Position numbers and translations under genes: made by a program. From Glandiceps talaboti (lineage: Eukaryota > Hemichordata > Enteropneusta > Spengelidae), in NCBI RefSeq assembly GCF_964340395.1, contig NC_135550.1, positions 1,971,501 through 2,035,500 on the forward strand: a DNA stretch of 64,000 bases, in the 5' to 3' direction. Within the stretch, counting starts at the first letter, position 1. Each line of letters begins with the position of its first letter. Below are positions 47,201 to 58,818 of the stretch, in pieces. The notes under the pieces are model-generated. The model was given only the letters and a program-made list of their open reading frames with translations, did no database searches and was not told where the DNA came from.

Positions 47201-49926
47201 TTTCCCGACCTGTGATGATAATTTAGAACTTTTCAATTCTGAACTCTAGGACCAAAACGGGACATTTGTACTCTAAAAACGTGTAAGACTTTTAGCTTTC
47301 GTCCGTATTTGTCAACAGTGTAAATGTCAACGGTTCACAAGGGCTTACGGCCGGTGGATGTGTAGTAGTACTACTACTATGCCATACTTCATGTGCATTG
47401 CATTCTATACTTCTATTGAAAATTGGTGACGGGAAATGTTTCCACCATGTACATGTGTACTAATAATCAAAACTACTCGATTTTGCTTGTCATTAATTAC
47501 CATTTCTCAAGATTGAAATATTATAGCCATCTAGTATGCTGCATAAGTTTGGCACTGACAACATATTCCCAGAAACGACAGCCAGTTCAGAAATATAATG
47601 ATGCGTCGACGGTGTGACACTGTAGTGTGACGTATCTTTCTTTTAACTTGTTGACACGCCATATTTTCGTAAACATGCTCTTTAGTTCGTGTACTTTCAA
47701 TTTTTCAATGTCTTCCATGACGACTTACGATTGTAGATGGTCAAAAACGGTAGTATTTTTTTCAGACTAATGCATTGACTTTCATATAAACAACATGACC
47801 AATCCGCAAAGCTTGACCCTCGTAGCAACCGTTGCTAGGTTATTTGCATATCTCGCGAGATCTGCCGCGAGACGGGGAATGCTTTATTGGGATAGGTGTT
47901 GATGAAAAACAAAAATTACAGATACTAAACATTACATGTGTATACAATCATTTAAAGGAAGTCTAAGCTAGACTTTCTATTTCTGCATTCAGTACACCTG
48001 TATTGCTTACTGTTATCAATTTCAAAACACAGAGTACCATGACAAATATATTTGGGTATTTGTAGCATTTGCATTGCAGGAAATCCCCAAAATGCTGGAG
48101 TGCATTAGAGCTTCTTTACAACATTTTAAAGTTGAATAAGTTACAGAAGTGCTATTTTATTATATGTTTTGTTGATAGCAGTAATGAATACAAATATACT
48201 GGACAGAAATATGGATGACTGGACACTTCCTTTAACATTTATTGATGACAATCATTCAGTGCTATGACGTGCACACTCAATGACAGGACAACAAAGCTAG
48301 AATATGAACTACTAACACACTATATTTATTGGTGTCTTATTTGTGGATCAATTCAAATACAGGAATCTTGATAAAATTACCATGGGTACAATGCTATCAC
48401 CATTTCAACAAAACCTGTAATATTACATGATTATAAGCCTAGTTAATATAAGTATATGATAAGAGAATATAAATCCCAAAAGTTATCAGAAAACTTGGAA
48501 AGAACTTGTGATGTAACTTGCCATCCATGCATGTAGTCCTCCAAGTTGATTGAGAGGTTGGGTTGGTTGCAGAAACGCATAAATGAACTGAATTTTCATA
48601 AAAATTTCAAACTTTCTTAGATAATAATAATAATAATAATAATATAGTAACTATCTCTGCTACATCTACAGATATTGTCATCTAGTAAAATTTGAAGCCT
48701 CAATGACCTTGATTACAAATAAAGAGAAAGCAGTAGACCCAGCTCACAATGGTTTGTGCTACATTTGAACTAGACTTGTTGTGGCAGTAGTCTCAGAACG
48801 CAATGTTTGCAGTCCTGATGTTAGGTCAAGCATGGGACACAAAACACAGTGACAAATGGCATGATGGTGAAGACAACCAGTATGTCCAGGGTGTATATCC
48901 TATTTGTGTCTCACAAATTACTTTCCCTTTAGAGAGCACTATCATAATCACAATGAAGCCGTGAACTTGGCACACTGCTGACTCATAATAAAATTTGTCT
49001 ACCACCTCACAACACCTATACATGTACTTTTCTTTAACATTCTTTTTGTGATACTAGAAATATAAATATGTGGTCTGGTGAAAGTAGTTTTACAATAAAA
49101 ACAATTTAAAAACACCTCCCTGCCTGGAAAAATATACATGTTGGATTAATCAAAGTCATGATTCATTGAAAAAATGGCTGCTTTGGTGGTGGCACTTATA
49201 ATGATCAGAATCACTCTATGTGACACAGCAGTGAGCAGCCATTCAATAACATTTCATGTGGTTTTTTTACTGATCTATATGCATATATGAATATTCATAC
49301 CCAATTTGAATATTTTATTACAAATTAGAATATTGTCCCTGATGTTTCATGATGGGTAAAGATGACTTAGTGGAATGTTTGGAATCTACAGACTATAATT
49401 GCAAGGCTGGGAAAGGTGTAATAGTTACCAACAAAGACTACAACAAGAATATACTGAGTGATTGTTTTGCCTTTCAAACAGGCCATTTTGAAATTTGAAT
49501 GGGATATAAGAATATCACCTGGAGTTTCTGAGATTATTTTCAGAAAAACTAATTATTGAAAAGTTGTCATCTCAAAAGTGATCATATTCACACACAAAGA
49601 ATGTTTTTGTTGATCCAACTTGAAGCAGCATTTTATGAATGTAAAATTGCAATATCTCTATCTCAAGGTAATTATGAAGCAAGTTTTGGACAATTGTGTG
49701 ATAATCGCTGGCAGTAAAACAGACCGTTAAGCTGAATAATTGGTAAAAATTAACAATGCACTGATATATGTCTGCGTATATGTGAAAAAGATGAACAATA
49801 TGAGCAATTATGTCTAAAACAAAAATCTAGAAAAAAAAATACACAAAATGACCAAATATAACTGAAAAAAGTAAAATGTGAAAAACATCTCTGTGAGTAA
49901 CTGCTTGGAATGTGTTTGTTATTGAT
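47200..49926. other. Intergenic / possible H3.3 3' UTR
   Basis: Apart from the cluster at 47.7-47.9 kb and an (ATA)n run near 48621, it is unremarkable AT-rich sequence. The right part may be H3.3 3' UTR; minus-strand AATAAA signals lie at 48238-48243 and 48325-48330. No coding evidence. Confidence 0.4.
47716..47861 (-). promoter_or_regulatory. Orphan promoter-like cluster
   Basis: TCTCGCGAGA at 47851-47860, the palindrome found in many CpG-island promoters, is beside an octamer ATTTGCAT (47842-47849) and two back-to-back AGCAAC half-sites (47822-47837). Reading leftward, a perfect GTAAGT donor occurs on the minus strand at 47722-47727, followed by a 43-codon frame starting MEDIEKLKVHELKSMF (47718-47587). 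This suggests a minus-strand first exon, but I found no downstream exon. Confidence 0.35.
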
Positions 49927-50127
<201 letters not shown>

Positions 50128-50854
50128 CTAAAAAAACAACTCTAAATTTGTAATCAAAGCACACAATATGAGGATTATCCATATTTGCTGTTGTAAACAT
50201 ATTGTTTTCTTTCCTCAGTGATGGATCTATGCCTTGCTTTTTAATTATTATGACTGCTTCTTATGGTTAAACACTATTTTGAGTAGCTTTTCTTTTTGTG
50301 AAAGAGGTCCCTCAACAAGTCCTGACATGTAAACAATTTTGAACGATACAAATATTGTAAAGTTGCTAAATATAGGGACATCAACGAGAGTTAAGATATA
50401 AAGACACCTTTCCTTCAATAACTTACTTATCCAAATTACACATTATTGAGTGTGTAGAAAGTTGTACTATAAAAGGATATTTACAATGTCAATCGCAAAT
50501 GGGAAGGGGGATAACATTCTGTTGATATGTTTAGCCCTATGCCTTGCTTGATTTTTAATTCTTTGCCTGTCTTGTTTTTCAAGTGTGCTATCATGCCTAT
50601 CATTATCATTATTACCGAGTACCCATATTTTGGAGTTTGTTATGTATATTTTCATTGATGGAGGTTATAAATGGGATTCATACTCCAGTAGGTTATCGTA
50701 GGAAATAAATGACATTTTATGCCTTAAGTTATTTGACACAGTGTATCAATAATTTAGATCAATGTTTAATATAACAAAAAGCTGAGTGACAAAGTGAACA
50801 CACAAGTTTTTCAGTTTACTCATCATACTGAATGCTAGCTTTTTCACCAATGAT

Positions 50855-51021
50855 CAGTGTGCCCTCTAAGCCAATTTGACGTGCCACTGACGCACACAAT
50901 TTCTAGTGATGCACCAAAATTTGGTGTTCCCCTATCTCTTACTATGTGGTGACACACAAGAAATGCCAGTTTTTATCATTTTGTCTCGAAAAAAATTTGG
51001 CTATCAATAGAGGGCACAGTG
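50855..51021. mobile_element. hAT-type MITE in the H3.3 intron
   Basis: 167 bp. The ends CAGTGTGCCCTCTAAGCCAA and TTTGGCTATCAATAGAGGGC-ACAGTG are inverted, and both sides carry the 8-bp duplication CCAATGAT (50847-50854 and 51022-51029). Eight-base target duplications are diagnostic of hAT transposons. A diverged relative is at about 58296-58450. Confidence 0.88.
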
Positions 51022-51055
51022 CCAATGATTCTTATCAATTCTATAGGCACTCTCA

Positions 51056-51448
<393 letters not shown>

Positions 51449-51484
51449 TCAAACTGAGGGTGTGTGGGACATGTAAACACTGTA

Positions 51485-53230
51485 TGAACAACAACTTTTG
51501 CAATTGCCCCCCCCCCCCCCCCCCCCGTCAAGTATTAGTGTACCTGTAATTGTAAAATGCAACCCTTTTCCTGATTTTCATGCAGTTTGGTTTGTGTACT
51601 TACTTCGTTCATTATCAAGGTGTGTGTCGCCTCGCCAATAGTTTTAAATTTTGTAAAATATTCTGATATAATTTCTACTATATATTTATCCAAACTGAGA
51701 ATTATTATTGTTGAAATTGTAAGATTTAGATTTCTGTTGACAGAAATACCACCATGACACAGTGATTGGGAAGTCAACGCGCCCCGCGCCATAGTCGCAT
51801 TTAATTGAAAATTGGCACATTGAAATCGACTTCTTGGCGCCCACAAAGGCGCATTGTGGCTAACAGTGAAATTTAGACACTTCAGTGCTGGAGTGCCGAT
51901 TCGGTAGAGGCGAAGTACGGAAGTACATTGTAAACCCAACTCATGTCAGCTGTTTGAAATGATGCCCCCACACGTCGTCTTTTGCAAAGCAAATCTGAAT
52001 ACTTATACTGTTTCATGTCCCTCTATCCATGTTTGACTATTTAATACACGACACACGCATGACCATTCCCCGGGTATAGTGAAACAGATCAAACCAATTA
52101 TACGATTCAAGATATTCAAATTAGTATGCCCTTTGATGACCTCGCCTGACCGTCACTGCGTTCATCATGCATGAGAAAAGACGTCAACTCCTTGAATGAA
52201 TGTTACGATCAGTGATTATGATCACCGATGTTTCAGAATAAATACTTGAAGTATAAATTTATCAACACAATTACTAATCTTGTAGGTAACAACTCAAATC
52301 GCTACCACAGAAAACTACCGTCGCGATGTCCACTGTAACAAGTAAATTAGTGAAGTTGAAATCTTTGTCGCATGACTTCGTATTTAAAATTATGTACGGA
52401 TGCGTAGTCTTTCTAGACAGTAATTTTTAGATCAGTTAGTATTTAAACTACGTTACTGAGTTAATTATTCGTTATGTTATTGACGACCTCCCTTTGTAAA
52501 AACGCTGTACAAATTGAATGTCAGCGTTCACCCGGCCGCGTTCAACGGAATGAAGCTGAATCATAACAATGGTGGCTGTCAAAATCAAAGACGCAATTTG
52601 ACCGTGTTGTTATTTCAGTGAGTTTATTCAGCAAGAAAATAACGTGTTCTATGTTTTTGTACTTCCTACATGATGTGATGATCATATTTTTTACCGGAAC
52701 AACTTACAGCCTACAATGAAACCATGGTATTCGTACTGCTAACTTAGCTAGTAACACTGACATGATTCTGTGTTCGTGTATTGGGGACATTTCTGAATAC
52801 ACGAAACCAGTTATTGAATGTGTAGTGGATATTGATATTCAGTTTGAAAAATTAAAATCCTGAACTTTTTTTGCGAACAGTTTTGTCATTTCTTAGTAAT
52901 TATAGGACCGACTTTATGTCAACCCGGAAGTACATAGACACAAAAATAGACGAAGTGACTTGCACATGTAATTAGTAACGAAATTTTACTCTAACTGCTG
53001 GTAACCTTCAAATTTATTTATTTTTATGTTGTAAATACATTCTAATACGCACTGAGGACAACATTATAAAGACTTGCTCTATGGGAAGGTAATTTTTTGT
53101 CTTTTAAAAATGCATTAGTTAGATCAATGTGTACCAGAAATGTTATGTAGTATTTAAGCTAGAAATAAGACCACATCATATCTTATTATTCCCCCCCCCC
53201 CCCCAATTAAGACAAACTACTCACAGAAAG
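51485..53230. other. H3.3-ZFYVE19 intergenic left part
   Basis: It contains a C-run at about 51507-51527, unremarkable sequence to about 52520, then a truncated repeat copy. I see no coding exon. Confidence 0.5.
51598..51800 (-). promoter_or_regulatory. Likely H3.3 5' UTR exon end and promoter
   Basis: A perfect minus-strand GTAAGT (51598-51603) could be the donor of the noncoding first exon. Upstream on that strand lie a CCAAT box (51765-51769) and a GC-rich block GGCGCGGGGCGCG (about 51779-51791), then TTGGCGCC-type E2F-like sequence near 51833. The start site is inferred, not seen. Confidence 0.4.
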
Positions 53231-53502
53231 CAAAAAAAAAGAAGCTCCAAAACATAAAAAAAGTACAGTAAGGAGTTGATGATGCACAAACAACTACAAA
53301 GAAATAGACAGTTCAATTACAACACAGGGTTTGAAATAAATATGGGGTTTGGAAAAGTGAATTAGAAGTAGAACAAATACTAAGAGAGATGAAGAGCCCA
53401 AGTGAACAAGCGAAAGCAAATTTTTTGCAGGACTACTACGTTATCAATTTTACTAGTCCTGTGGGATAGTGACTTTTTTTACTCCAGTGTCGAACCCTGC
53501 CA
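52530..53502. mobile_element. 5'-truncated copy of the AGGGTTCGACA-ended element
   Basis: Aligns with about 3185-4196 in the same orientation, sharing GTTCAACGGAA, TCATAACAATGGTGGCTGTC and the tail CCAGTGTCGAACCCTG. It lacks the left third of the first copy, including the left inverted terminus. A C-run near 53192 occupies the place of the C-run near 3847. Confidence 0.8.
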
Positions 53503-54107
53503 TGTCAGGCTTACAACGGTTGAATGGCTTCATACGATACAGACTTACGGTTCGCGACTTGAACATGCTTCCCTACTGTACAAACAATAACAAGCAGAAA
53601 TATTACTTTACTTATTATGGTTACTTCATTTTAACTATTTCGCTTTATTGTTGGATCATGAATGCTAACTTGGGCCCATTAGAATTTCTGGATGGCCCAT
53701 TGAAATTGAAAATGGCCCATTCATTTTTGTTGGAATGGGGCCATTGTCACATTGGTGTTTTGAGACTTCCCAATCACTGTGACAAGAAAGCATGTAACAC
53801 TACTGGAATATTTGCAAATATTACTTGCATTGACACTACTAATAGTACATAAAAACTAAATAATCATTGCATAGAAAAGAGCTATATCTGCTTGTTGAAA
53901 AATAAAATCATACCTGTGCCTATATAATTGATAAAGTTGTCAAACAATCGGTGTAAATGATGTTTGGCAGAATGTCAACTGCCGCGCTCTTAACAAATTA
54001 TTGTCATAAATTATCTCAAAATATCCGCAGTCGTGGCATTTTTTTAGAATTAAGATGCACAACTTTCACACTAATGGTATGAGTATATAACGCATGTACG
54101 TTAAAAC

Positions 54108-54446
54108 ATGACAGCAAAGGAGCTTCCGAAGAATAACACAAACCATCGTCACAACAAAATGGCGGCAAACGCAAATTATGGCGTCTTCACCTCAACGGTC
54201 AAAATGGTGGAAACTACAAGTCTATTTTCAACTGCGCAAAACAATCCATATTACACGACTGTTGAAGCGGTTGCTGCAACACCAACAACACGTGAAATTT
54301 ACAAGGTGGTGCTAGGGAAAAACGGAAGTAACACTGGTAGGTCCGACTTCCGACGCGACTCTGTTGACCATTATCTCCAAGAAAGCATTGAATCAAAAAA
54401 GGGCGTCGCGAAACAAAAATATAATGCGCAAACAAAGAGTGTGTGA
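54108..54446 (+). CDS. Hypothetical small ORF (112 or 95 aa)
   Basis: I do not recognise this frame. It is open from an ATG at 54108; a better-context start, AAAATGGCGG at 54159, would give 95 residues beginning MAANANYGVFTSTVKMVETT and ending in a basic, charged tail. A TATATAA lies at 54084-54090. A possible donor (GTAGGT at about 54340) lies inside, so it could also be a first exon. It lies about 650 bp before ZFYVE19 and does not match repeats elsewhere in the window. It might be a chance frame. Confidence 0.25.
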   Translation: MTAKELPKNNTNHRHNKMAANANYGVFTSTVKMVETTSLFSTAQNNPYYTTVEAVAATPTTREIYKVVLGKNGSNTGRSDFRRDSVDHYLQESIESKKGVAKQKYNAQTKSV

Positions 54447-55091
54447 TTTTAAAATGACCTCAATCCGAGAATACTAAATGATTCCCACTACTAAACATTC
54501 GTGTGTATCTAAATGTACGCCATGGCTTTTCGCGTCAGTTCCCAAACTACGTAATGAAAAATACTGGTAGACGCTCAAATACGTGAACTTATGAATGAAA
54601 AATCAGCTGGAAATGATTCTGAAATAGTCATTATCAAAAGAAATTTGGTATCGTTGATGAAATTACTGAGAAAATCGAAATTTTACCTTTCTTTCCAAGA
54701 CAACTACAAAATTAGAACGCGTTCGTCTAAAAAAGCCTCGTTTTGATTAAAGTCTTGCTCACCTCCCATGACGCATAGCTCTTTACTCATTCCATACGAG
54801 ATTATTTTGCAATAGTCGATACCCCCAGAAAATGTCAAAATTAATCTTCTACCCTTTTCATGTATGTAAAGTTTTGTCAAAATTAGATTTATATACGAAA
54901 AATAGATTTTCTATAATTAAGATTATGTCAATAAAATACGTACTATCTCCACGTTGTGAACGAGGGTAAGGTCTAACGCTTCCGGGATTTCCTAGTGAAG
55001 TCATATTATTACTCATCAGTTGTGTCTTTCACAAAAATGCGTGGCATTGTTTAGACCTGTATGAAATGACATTCCTTCGAATTACATGACA

Positions 55092-55145
55092 ATGTCCAGT
55101 CATTGCTTTATTTGTGCAACAAAGTTTGGATTTTTGAAGAAAGAG
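55092..55145 (+). CDS. ZFYVE19: ZFYVE19 (ANCHR) exon 1
   Basis: The ATG at 55092 opens MSSHCFICATKFGFLKKE, then a gtgaga donor. The pattern CxxCxxKFxxxKKE starts the FYVE-type zinc finger exactly at the protein N-terminus, as in vertebrate ZFYVE19, whose first residues are likewise the first zinc-binding Cys pair. The exon ends in phase 0 and joins the YGCxNC of exon 2. It is only 54 nt, too short to be called by ORF length. The promoter is probably within the preceding few hundred bases, which I cannot define. Confidence 0.9.
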
Positions 55146-55607
55146 GTGAGATTCTATGAGGATTTAGGGGCGCTTTTGGTTTTAAACTGCACATGTTGCA
55201 ATATCCAATAATTTGGAGCTTATTCTTTTTAATATTTATTTTGTGTGACTCAACATTTTTTGGTTTTACTTTTTATTTTATTTTCCTACATTGTATGGGG
55301 TTTACAGATATAAACGGAGAACCAAGAACGATGGAGCGAAACCGCTACAGTACTGCATCTACTGTTTTAGTTATGTCGTATGTATTGTTGTGCGGTGATT
55401 CCGTCATGTCTGACGCAAAGGAGGAAGTGACTGATAAGTGATATAATGTGGAATCCCCTCAAAATTACCAGAAAGCCGACCGAGTTGATAAAGCGATGAC
55501 TTAAAAGTGCTAAAAAGCAATAAATGTGACGACTCCTACAAATCACATTCACTGTGTACAAATCATGTATCATGGAGGTAGGAAGTTCCCACCTCCATGT
55601 TTGTATA

Positions 55608-56430
55608 AGATAAGATAAGATAAGATAACACTTTATTTTAGCCGTTTAGAAAATTTTACATTTCTAATTTGGTATTTAAACAAAATAAAGTTAATAATGA
55701 TCTATGAAATATAAATATTAAAGTATACAGTAGTTCTAGTGTGTGTCTATTGACTACATGTATCATCCAGGTATATGTAGAGAGCGGTTATAATATCCTT
55801 ATGTTTTGATTGTAGTATATATCTAAATTGCTCTCCTCTATCTAAGTTTATAAAGTTTGAGTTGAGGGTAGTGATAATACTAAACATTTTTTCTCTTTGT
55901 TTTGTATATAATTTACAATGAATTAGATGATGTCTTTCATCTTCTATTTCTTTACAATGTGTACATAGTCTGTCTTCTACTGGTGTTTTTGGTTTTGTAT
56001 ATCTACCCTTCTCAATGGCAAGTTGATGGCAACTTAATCTAAATTTGGCTATTGTTTTGATGTGTTGTTTATTGTTCATTACTTTAATGTATTCTTCTTG
56101 TTCCAGGGAATTTTTGAAGTTGTTGTATGTACGTAACTTAGAGTTTTCCCTTTTGTTATTTTCATTCCATTGATTGATATAATATTGTCTAATTGAGTTG
56201 TATAGTTCTTGTTTTGTTAAATTGTTGATATTCTTGCTGTTATATAATTGTATATTGTGTTCAAAGGTAGTTAGCCATGAACCTGTGTAATCATTGTTCT
56301 CCATGTCATTCATTGCATAATAGGCTAAGTTGTTATTGTCTAATGTCTTGAGGTATTTGTAATAGTTTATTGCTGAGTAGTATATTCTACTAATCAGTGG
56401 TTCTGTTTGTATATGTACTGTGTACAGTTT
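55608..56430 (-). mobile_element. Non-LTR retrotransposon (LINE) 3' fragment
   Basis: A 5'-truncated LINE on the minus strand. The coding part is the C-terminal end of the polyprotein. After the stop the 3' end runs GGCTAAAATAAAGTG into four (TTATC)n tail units (plus-strand GATAA repeats at 55608-55628). A short tail of simple units at the 3' end is typical of several LINE clades. It sits in ZFYVE19 intron 1, opposite to the gene. Confidence 0.8.
55747..56430 (-). pseudogene. LINE polyprotein C-terminus, CCHC region
   Basis: The open frame extends upstream of its first Met: PLISRIYYSAINYYKYLKTL and LDNNNLAYYAMNDMENND precede it. Further on it reads IAKFRLSCHQLAIEKGRY, TPVEDRLCTHCKEIEDERHH and LIHCKLYTKQREKMF, a CxxC...H...C pattern often found after the RT domain of LINEs. 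The frame is intact over about 225 residues but lacks RT and endonuclease, so it is a truncated copy rather than a gene. Confidence 0.75.
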
Positions 56431-56638
56431 TGATCATCTCTGAGTCTGACACACCCTTATCTTTGCCTCCTATGGTCAGCTATTTGTCAACAATAGAACA
56501 CTTGTGCACATAACAGTTACCAACTAATGTACACTTGTCAAAGGAAGATAATTAAATGGGGGGGGGGGGTGCTTTTCCAACCCAGGGTGCCAATAGGCAA
56601 TATTAATAACTAATAAGATTCGTTTTGATTAAAAGACA

Positions 56639-57250
56639 AATCAAATGGAAAAAGATAATCTGGTCTGTACTGTTAATGACTATGATGAAAAAGATAATCT
56701 GGTCTGTACTGTTAATGACTACGATGAAAAAGATAATCTGGTCTGTACTGTTAATGACTGATGAAAAAGATAATCTGTGGTCTGTACTGTTAATGACTGA
56801 TGAAAAAGATAATCTGTGGTCTGTACTGTTAATGACTATGATGAAAAAGATAATCTGTGGTCTGTACTGTTAATGACTGATGAAAAAGATTATCTGTGGT
56901 CTGTACTGTTAATGACTGATGAAAAAGATTATCTGTGGTCTGTACTGTTAATGACTATGATGAAAAAGATAATCTGTGGTCTGTACTGTTAATGACTATG
57001 ATGAAAAAGATAATCTGTGGTCTGTACTGTTAATGACTGATGAAAAAGATAATCTGTGGTCTGTACTGTTAATGACTATGATGAAAAAGATAATCTGTGG
57101 TCTGTACTGTTAATGACTGATGAAAAAGATTATCTGTGGTCTGTACTGTTAATGACTATGATGAAAAAGATTATCTGTGGTCTGTACTGTTAATGACTGA
57201 TGAAAAAGATAATCTGGTCTGTACTGTTAATGACTATGATGAAAAACATA
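56639..57250 (+). repeat. Minisatellite 4 in ZFYVE19 intron 1 (~39-41-bp unit)
   Basis: About 15 tandem copies of GATGAAAAAGATAATCTG with optional TG, then GTCTGTACTGTTAATGACT. Variants differ by TGACTGA versus TGACTATGA and GATAAT versus GATTAT. The short plus frame across it is repeat translation. Confidence 0.95.
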
Positions 57251-57338
57251 ATCATTCTTGATGTGATTTCATGGGAAATCCAAAATATTTAAAGAGCTAC
57301 CACCAAAAAGAGAAAAGTATGACAAATAGATACATATA

Positions 57339-57374
57339 ATCACAGACAAGTAAAAAGATTTACTTGTCTGTGAT
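57339..57374. repeat. Perfect 16-bp-arm hairpin
   Basis: ATCACAGACAAGTAAA (57339-57354) and TTTACTTGTCTGTGAT (57359-57374) are perfect inverses with a 4-nt loop AAGA. It lies in ZFYVE19 intron 1. It is too short for a microRNA precursor and more like a palindromic mutation or mini-foldback. Confidence 0.8.
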
Positions 57375-57728
57375 ATAATCAACTCTCCATAATGATGCAC
57401 CAACAGTAAGAACAAGTTTCAGAATTCTTATCTGTTGAGTTCAAGCAGGCCAGCATTGGGTACTATTAGCCAAACATAGAGACTTCAGTGATCATCATCT
57501 CTTGTATTTTATGAACAATTAATGAAACCATACATGTATGTAACTGTACTACACAACTGTAATGTATATGTAATTTTAGATTGTACATGTGACAAGCAGA
57601 GATGGAAGGGACAAGGGTTAAATGAGAACTGACATACAGTCTGTGTATGTAATTTTAGAGCAATCACTATTGTATGACAAGTGGTACATACTACATTACT
57701 CAAAATTTGATGTAACTTCTTATTTCAG

Positions 57729-57916
57729 TATGGATGTGCAAACTGTGGCCATTCAGTCTGCAAGAAGTGTTGTTCAAAGCAGGCAGTTGTACCCAAACTT
57801 GGTCCAGATTTACAGAATGTGTGCAAGAAATGCTACAATATCTTGACAAATCCAGACAGTGCTGCCCAAAATAGGGAGAACCTGGCACGGTATTCACCAC
57901 CTGCAAACTTTAAAAA
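57729..57916 (+). CDS. ZFYVE19: ZFYVE19 (ANCHR) exon 2, FYVE finger
   Basis: The acceptor is cttatttcag and the donor gtaagt. It reads YGCANCGHSVCKKCCSKQAV, VPKLGPDLQNVCKKCYNILT, then a linker ending YSPPANFKK. The Cys pairs CxxC, CxxC and CxxC complete the two zinc sites begun in exon 1. The canonical FYVE basic R(R/K)HHCR is replaced by YGCANCG, as in ANCHR, so PI3P binding may differ from classic FYVE proteins. ANCHR retains VPS4 at the midbody to delay abscission. Confidence 0.95.
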
Positions 57917-58013
57917 GTAAGTATATCATTTCTTATCAGTGTGATTGTTCATCACCCAGTACAATATTTACTATAGTATATTCTTGATTTCTGTGTGACT
58001 CTTTGTGCTGTAG

Positions 58014-58171
58014 GAGATTAGAAGTGCAGGCAGCTAAAGAAGCTGAGGATAAAAGAGAAGGTCATGTACCAAAGTCAGATCATCATAGGAAGTACAAGGG
58101 ACTATCAGCAAAGGACAGAGACATTGCAGAAAGATTAGAAAAATTGAAAGAAGATAGGAACAGAGAAACAG
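58014..58171 (+). CDS. ZFYVE19: ZFYVE19 (ANCHR) exon 3, first MIM-like helix
   Basis: The acceptor is gtgctgtag; the donor gtgatg is used in phase 1. It encodes RLEVQAAKEAEDKREGHVPK, a linker, then GLSAKDRDIAERLEKLKEDR. IAERLxxL resembles the MIT-interacting helices of ANCHR that contact VPS4. Without splicing the frame would run on to a stop at 58287. Confidence 0.88.
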
Positions 58172-58295
58172 GTGATGTGCCATGTAGTCTTGGTAAACTA
58201 GGCTCTTCTGACTTCATCTGTCCCCAGAGAGTTGGAGAGAATGGCTATGTAATTTATTGGAACAAGATGGCTGCTCAGAGAGACTGACATACAAC

Positions 58296-58450
58296 CAGTG
58301 TGTTCTCAAGTCTAAACCAATTTGACCATTTCTAGTGATACAACAAAATTTGGTGTTCCCTATCTCGTACTATGTGGTGTTCACAAGAAATCCCAGTTTT
58401 TCTCATTTTGACCCACAACAACAAAATTTGGTTATCATTATAGGTTGTAG
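58296..58450. mobile_element. Diverged hAT-type MITE in ZFYVE19 intron 3
   Basis: CAGTGTGTTCTCAAG, then CCAATTTGACC, the block AAATTTGGTGTTCCCTATCT and ATTTGGTTATCATTATAGG match the H3.3-intron MITE at 50855-51021 along its whole length, with decayed ends. Confidence 0.7.
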
Positions 58451-58818
58451 TAAAATTACTTGGTAGCAACTCTTACCAATAGTATTTTAATTTTTTTAAC
58501 AAAGATGAGATTCAAAAAAAAATTGTATACTATGATTTGCGTGAAATATATACAGAGTTGATGAAAATCAGTTATCAACAGTTGAACAGTTGTTTGGAAT
58601 ACAACAGCGGAATTTACTATTGTAAACGTATCATAAATTTGTGTCCAAAGTTGATATATAGCAGGGAAGGTAGTATGAAGAGTAGTGGTACTCATTTTAA
58701 GGAAACAAAAGGAAATTCTGAAAATATTTCTGGTATTTATTTAATTCTAGCATTATCAAATTAGTAGTATAATATAATGTGTTTACGCACAGTCTATTAT
58801 TATTGATGATGAGTACTA

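Noticed and set aside
53469-53852. 127-aa plus-strand ORF
   Set aside because: It begins in the tail of a transposon copy and shows no recognisable domain; composition looks like translated noncoding DNA.
57339-57374. microRNA precursor
   Set aside because: The stem is only 16 bp with a 4-nt loop, too short for a pre-miRNA.
58003-58287. ZFYVE19 ending at the stop at 58287
   Set aside because: A better match to the family comes from splicing at 58171 into the exon at 59775, which restores the PSTQEMExRLAxL motif in frame.
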